Positions 62,263 through 64,000 of a stretch of DNA of 64,000 bases are shown piece after piece. The stretch's first letter is position 1. The number at the start of each line of letters is the position of its first letter. The notes under the pieces are model-generated. The model did no database searches and was not told the origin of the DNA. It worked only from the letters and a program-made list of their open reading frames with translations. The position numbers and the translations under genes were made by a program. The stretch is from Cytophagales bacterium (GTDB lineage Bacteria > Bacteroidota > Bacteroidia > Cytophagales > Amoebophilaceae), in assembly GCA_020629455.1 (NCBI GenBank), contig JAHDDH010000001.1, forward strand, positions 168,620-232,619, given 5' to 3'.

Positions 62263-63949
62263 TGTTAGTCTCTTTTTTTTCCCAGTTGGCCTTTACTGTT
62301 ATAGGATCTTTATAGAAAAAAACAGGATTAGGAGATATATTTTTGGTCATATTACCAAAAGACCATTTTTTGGCTCCTGAGTTGACAATTAGTACCCGGA
62401 TATAATATTCTCCTGGGTCTATATTTTTGAATATGTAAGATTTTTTATTTCGTATTTCTTCTACTATTTGGTATCTTTTGTTAAGCAATTGTATGATGAA
62501 GTGAGAAAAATGTGTTTGTATTTTTCCTTCGATGGTGCCTAAATAATTTTTGGGAGATATTATACAATTGGCTTCTCCTGCTTTATTTTTATTTCCTTCG
62601 ATACTTTCAAAAGTTTCTTTTTCAACAAAAAATTTAAATCGATGTTTTTTTTCTGACCATTTTTCTAATATTTTTAATGGTTGTGTGTTGAGTTTAGTAT
62701 GTATGGTGACTATATTTTTTTTTTTATTGAGTGTAATTTCATCTTTTGAAAGGCTTATAGGTACAGGATTTTTTTCGAATTGCCAAGATATTTTGGTAGG
62801 GTTGATTTTTTTGATAGGGCAATCAAAAGTGAGTTTAGCTTCAAAGAAAGGATTTTCTAGTGTCCCTATTTTTGTTTCTAAAACAACCCCTAAATTTTTT
62901 TTTTGTTTTTTTCTCCATTTAAACTGAATGTCGATATTTTTTTCAATTTTTTGACATATACTGTCTTCTGCTTGTAATGTGATTGGTAAAAGTTGATCGT
63001 CTAACAATTGCATCGTATTGTATAAGATGATTTTTTTTTTGTCGTTACTCAATATACTGTACACATCATTTTTTTTTTTTTTTTTTTGTACGGTGATTTT
63101 ATAGTCAATAATCGGTTTTGAAAAAGCAATTTCAAAATAATTACCCATAGGTCGGGCATATTGTATTTTTAGTGGCTCAATGTTTCCTTTGTAGATGGCT
63201 ATTGAAATATTATTGGGTGTTTCATTTTTTTTTAAATAAATTATTTCTTTTTTAAAGCCATAAAAATCTTTGGTTGTGTTGATTGTTAGCCGGTTTTCTT
63301 GATTTTTTCCAGCATATATTTTGTATTTACCTTCTTGTAAGTTTGACAATGTAAAATTTCCTTTTTCATCTGTGTATGTAAAATAATCAGGATTTTCTTT
63401 GCATGCTTTACAAGTATATTTTTTTTCATCTGCTACTCTATAAATTGATACTAAGGCTTTGTTTACTTTTTTTTGATTCATTAAATAGCTAACATTTCCT
63501 TGTATATATAATGTATTAATCGTATCGCCTGTGCTAAAGACAATTGTGGGTTGTAAAGATTTTTTTTTTTCAGTGATGCTAGAGATAGCGTTTCTGAAGT
63601 TGAGGGTATAGGTTGTGTTGGATTCTAGAGGACTGTTGAAATAAATACGGATTGATTTTTTTTTTTTTTTTTCTGTATAGGGGGGTTTATTTTTGATTTT
63701 TTTCAGTTTGGGGGTGATGATTAATTCTTTATGGAGATTACGAACTTCAATGGCTTTGTCAAATTTTAATTCTACATACTTTCCTTTGAAATTGGTATTG
63801 GCTTCTTCTTGAGGATATGTTGCTATGCAGACAGGAGGTGCTTCATCTTTAGGACCTCCACCCAATGGTTGTTGCCTGGCGCAAGTGATGAATAAAATAA
63901 AAGTAAAAGTGTAAAAGAAATAATTTTTGATTTTGAGTAAAAAGTGCAT
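62252..63949 (-). CDS. Ig-like (Big_5) domain surface lipoprotein
   Basis: A 565-residue lipoprotein. The signal FYTFTFILFITCARQQPLGGGPKDEAPP has the lipobox FITC and then the 'GGPKD..PP' sequence typical of Bacteroidetes Big_5 lipoproteins. A Big_5 domain (about 40-140) ends with ESNTTYTLNF; a peptidase-regulatory-like segment (GNFTLSNLQEGKYKIYAGK, near 195-215) and further Ig-like strands follow. Function unknown; probably outer membrane. Two long A tracts (19 and 17 bases) encode lysines. Lysine content is very high. Confidence 0.85.
   Translation of the reverse strand: MHFLLKIKNYFFYTFTFILFITCARQQPLGGGPKDEAPPVCIATYPQEEANTNFKGKYVELKFDKAIEVRNLHKELIITPKLKKIKNKPPYTEKKKKKSIRIYFNSPLESNTTYTLNFRNAISSITEKKKSLQPTIVFSTGDTINTLYIQGNVSYLMNQKKVNKALVSIYRVADEKKYTCKACKENPDYFTYTDEKGNFTLSNLQEGKYKIYAGKNQENRLTINTTKDFYGFKKEIIYLKKNETPNNISIAIYKGNIEPLKIQYARPMGNYFEIAFSKPIIDYKITVQKKKKKNDVYSILSNDKKKIILYNTMQLLDDQLLPITLQAEDSICQKIEKNIDIQFKWRKKQKKNLGVVLETKIGTLENPFFEAKLTFDCPIKKINPTKISWQFEKNPVPISLSKDEITLNKKKNIVTIHTKLNTQPLKILEKWSEKKHRFKFFVEKETFESIEGNKNKAGEANCIISPKNYLGTIEGKIQTHFSHFIIQLLNKRYQIVEEIRNKKSYIFKNIDPGEYYIRVLIVNSGAKKWSFGNMTKNISPNPVFFYKDPITVKANWEKKETNITC
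63069..63087 (-). repeat. A19 homopolymer in the Big_5 lipoprotein gene
   Basis: Nineteen T on the plus strand (A on the coding strand) encode Q-K5-N; the frame is kept. Adds to a T17 tract in the same gene. Confidence 0.9.
63656..63672 (-). repeat. A17 homopolymer in the Big_5 lipoprotein gene
   Basis: Seventeen T on the plus strand (A on the coding strand) encode E-K5, just after the Big_5 start; frame kept. Confidence 0.9.
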
Positions 63950-64000
63950 GAAAATTTTAAAAAAGAAAAAAATAATGAATGTGAAGCATTAAAATACAAA

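Overview
The window is strongly AT-rich and carries gene orders typical of Bacteroidetes (Cytophagales-like): efp-accB-accC, miaB / sigma-54 activator / lptE / TPR protein / secG, an alternative complex III (actA-actB), and a Bacteroidetes-type glycogen-synthase-like gene. Most starts lack an obvious Shine-Dalgarno sequence, several genes begin with TTG or GTG, and a few TTG-N17/18-TAnnTTTG promoters fit the Bacteroidetes sigma factor. Short intergenic gaps, long homopolymer A/T tracts inside genes, decayed gene copies, an ankyrin-repeat lipoprotein and missing domains or operon partners suggest a reduced, probably host-associated genome. However, it still makes peptidoglycan precursors, NAD, pyrimidines, riboflavin, fatty acids, phospholipids and menaquinone, and it respires. 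This resembles a relative of the Amoebophilus/Cardinium group that has kept more metabolism, but the sequence alone does not fix the lineage.

Layout. 0.1-8.9 kb (+): dnaX, an isolated nuoA, nif3-like, zinc-ribbon coiled-coil gene, efp, accB, accC and a large membrane-anchored beta-propeller protein. 8.9-10.1 kb: accessory patch with an ankyrin lipoprotein, a decayed duplicate and a small lipoprotein. 10.2-15.0 kb (-): gmk, tRNA-Arg, a non-catalytic dihydroorotase homologue, uvrA. 15.1-17.3 kb (+): nadA, a frameshifted lipoprotein and an intact lipoprotein. 17.3-25.0 kb (-): RecB-like helicase, gpsA, plsB-like acyltransferase, a small membrane protein, pyrC, FMN reductase. 25.0-29.4 kb (+): an oxygenase-fold/methyltransferase fusion, a DciA-like protein, cca, marC, rnhA. 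29.4-31.5 kb: glycogen-synthase-like gene (-) and menE (+). 31.8-46.8 kb (-): ybeY, ribH, actB, actA, menF, menI, a DMT transporter, a small membrane protein, menA, sulP, secG, a TPR protein, lptE, the sigma-54 activator and miaB. 46.9-60.8 kb (+): M42 peptidase, murD, tRNA-Thr, hppA, rRNA methyltransferase, truA, phosphodiesterase, DAHP synthase, licD, a PHP/zinc-finger/UvrD fusion, tadA, aspartate kinase. 60.8-64.0 kb: a SpoU methyltransferase (-), a CPBP protease (+) and a Big_5 lipoprotein (-).

How the genes work together. nuoA, menE/F/I/A and actA/B belong to one chain from NADH through menaquinone to a cytochrome c oxidase, and hppA adds a pyrophosphate-driven ion pump. gpsA and the PlsB-like enzyme make lysophosphatidate; accB and accC feed fatty acid synthesis. 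murD and aspartate kinase point to peptidoglycan. uvrA, the RecB-like helicase and the PHP-UvrD fusion are DNA repair genes.

Most interesting observations: (1) a single 1056-residue protein joining an EndoQ-like PHP nuclease, a four-cysteine zinc site and a UvrD helicase; (2) a TenA/CADD-like oxygenase fold fused to a SAM methyltransferase; (3) 17-19-base poly(A) tracts held in frame inside murD and a surface lipoprotein, beside a lipoprotein broken at a T8 tract; (4) a decayed duplicate that records both a lipoprotein gene and the end of gmk. No transposase, rRNA, CRISPR array or prophage was found.
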